64,000 bases of DNA from CAWCUK01 sp963798775. GTDB taxonomy: Bacteria; Bacteroidota; Ignavibacteria; Ignavibacteriales; Ignavibacteriaceae. Position numbers and translations under genes: made by a program. The stretch's first letter is position 1. The number at the start of each line of letters is the position of its first letter. Where the stretch lies: contig CAWCUK010000004.1 of the NCBI GenBank assembly GCA_963798775.1, forward strand, positions 434,001-498,000, given 5' to 3'. Below, one piece after another: positions 62,978 to 64,000 of this stretch. The notes under the pieces are model-generated. The model was not told the origin of the DNA. It worked only from the letters and a program-made list of their open reading frames with translations, and ran no database searches.

Positions 62978-63073
62978 TGTTTATGAGGAGAATAACATTT
63001 TAGATGACCAATAATTGCTAATTTGTAATTTTATTCTTATACCAAAAATATTTTTTTTTGATGAACAGAATAT

Positions 63074-64000
63074 ATGCGCAATATGTATAAAGCTAAAATT
63101 CTTTTAGTTGAAGACGAAAGTTTAATCGCCCTGGGATTAAAAAGAGCTCTGCAAGCAGCGGGTTTTATGGTTCCGGGTGTGCTTAGAAGAGGGGAAGACG
63201 CGATTACAGCGGCTTTGGAAATTGAGCCGGATTTAATTTTGATGGATATTATGTTGAGCGGCCAAATTACCGGAATTGAAGCCGCTGTTGAAATTAAAAA
63301 ATCACTTAACGTCCCGATTATTTATTTAACCTCCTACGCCGATGAAGATACACGCCGAAAAGCTAAAGTAACTGAACCCTATGGATATATAATTAAACCT
63401 TATGAGGAAGAAAATCTTTTTGTTACTATCGAAATGGCACTCTATAAACATAAGATGGAGATGAACCTTCAACAGAGCGAACAGAGGTACCGAACCTTAG
63501 TAGAACATTCGCCTGTTGCTATAGTTTTACATAGTGATGGCAAAATTGTTTTTGCGAATCCCGCCGCCGCCGCTTTAGCCGCGGTTGCTTCTCAAGATGA
63601 ATTAATCGGTGTAGATATTATTAAGTTTGTTCATCCTTCGTACGTGGATGAGGTTTTAGGCAGAATAAAAAAAATTTACGCCGGTTCTGAAGAAATTGAG
63701 ACTTTTAAACAGCAGCTTATTATTAATAACGGCAAAATTATTGACGTTGAAACTTCTTCAATTGCTACTGTTTATAAAGGGAAACCGGCCGCGCAAGCAA
63801 TTTTAAGAGATATAACCGAAGAAACAAGCAAAAATAAACTCCAACAAACTATTCTAAAGATTTCTCAAGCCGCGGATTCTACGGACTCTTTAGATGAATT
63901 ATTCGTATATGTTCATCAAACTTTAGAGGAATATATTCCGGTTAAACATTTTTTTATCGCTCTTTATGATGATGTAAAAAATTCAATTAATTTCCCCTAT
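63074..64000 (+). CDS. Receiver-PAS-GAF sensor protein (cut by window end)
   Basis: The frame opens at the ATG at 63074 and runs to the window edge: 309 residues, incomplete. A receiver (1-125) has E13/D14, a phosphoacceptor Asp in LILMDIMLSGQITGIEAA and the KPYEEE loop. A PAS domain follows at about 135-250 (YRTLVEHSPVAIVLHSDGKIVFANP). A GAF-like segment then starts (DSLDELFVYVHQTLEEYIPVKHFFIALYDD), matching the GAF of the upstream kinase. The missing C-terminus probably holds kinase domains. It starts 96 bases after the upstream kinase. Confidence 0.88.
   Translation, partial: MRNMYKAKILLVEDESLIALGLKRALQAAGFMVPGVLRRGEDAITAALEIEPDLILMDIMLSGQITGIEAAVEIKKSLNVPIIYLTSYADEDTRRKAKVTEPYGYIIKPYEEENLFVTIEMALYKHKMEMNLQQSEQRYRTLVEHSPVAIVLHSDGKIVFANPAAAALAAVASQDELIGVDIIKFVHPSYVDEVLGRIKKIYAGSEEIETFKQQLIINNGKIIDVETSSIATVYKGKPAAQAILRDITEETSKNKLQQTILKISQAADSTDSLDELFVYVHQTLEEYIPVKHFFIALYDDVKNSINFPY

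Noticed and set aside
60956..64000. Chemotaxis role for the two PAS/GAF sensors
   Set aside because: No CheA, CheW or MCP features; they look like ordinary two-component sensors far from the che locus.

Overview
The window looks like an Ignavibacteriota (Ignavibacteria/Melioribacter-like) chromosome segment. It is AT-rich. It carries a type IX secretion sorting tail with the YPNPFNP signature (36667-38445), a TonB-dependent receptor, a DUF5916/CBM9 outer-membrane protein and a bacillithiol deacetylase gene. Shine-Dalgarno sequences are usable and several starts are TTG. This lineage call is inference from protein style. I saw no phage, integrase, insertion sequence, CRISPR array, rRNA or tRNA.

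Region 1 (1-25143) is a chemotaxis and motility locus. It opens with the end of a histidine kinase and a LytTR response regulator, then a bacteriohemerythrin, a TonB-like protein and a first chemoreceptor (MCP1). After an alcohol-dehydrogenase-like gene and a b561/YceI pair come a CheW-MCP pair (MCP2, frameshifted), a third MCP and a degenerate receiver. The main operon follows: receiver-kinase, CheW, MCP4, HEAT protein, CheR, two CheY-type receivers, CheZ, CheA (no P2 domain) and CheB. FliG and a small membrane protein end it at a strong terminator (25116-25143). Several promoters here resemble flagellar sigma-28 promoters. Three of them sit 7-8 bp downstream of a 12-bp direct repeat with a period of 20-21 bp, which suggests a shared activator.

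Region 2 (25351-36468) is housekeeping and small regulators: a DUF2269-like membrane protein, DinB, an ArsR-DUF2087-GIY-YIG fusion with palindromic operators, an FAD reductase, DUF493, a HAD phosphatase, a NUDIX hydrolase, the NfnAB pair, a receiver, an M15 peptidase and a double-FKBP lipoprotein.

Region 3 (36667-50091) is envelope and secreted functions: a beta-helix T9SS cargo, a truncated secreted protein, a DUF5916 barrel, a lipoprotein plus TonB receptor, TatD-radical SAM, PBP4, a glutaminyl cyclase-like M28 protein and PrmA. Region 4 (50131-54122) holds two tandem repeat arrays flanking an amidohydrolase and bshB1. Region 5 (54135-60659) runs on the minus strand: feoA-feoB-fur, an MBL hydrolase, a TolB-like propeller and an M28 aminopeptidase. 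Region 6 (60956-64000) has two PAS/GAF sensor genes, the last cut by the window edge.

Five otherwise intact genes (MCP2, FKBP, TatD-rSAM, M28 and feoB) carry eight single-base frameshifts in total. Several lie in short homopolymers, so sequencing or assembly error should be considered before calling them pseudogenes.
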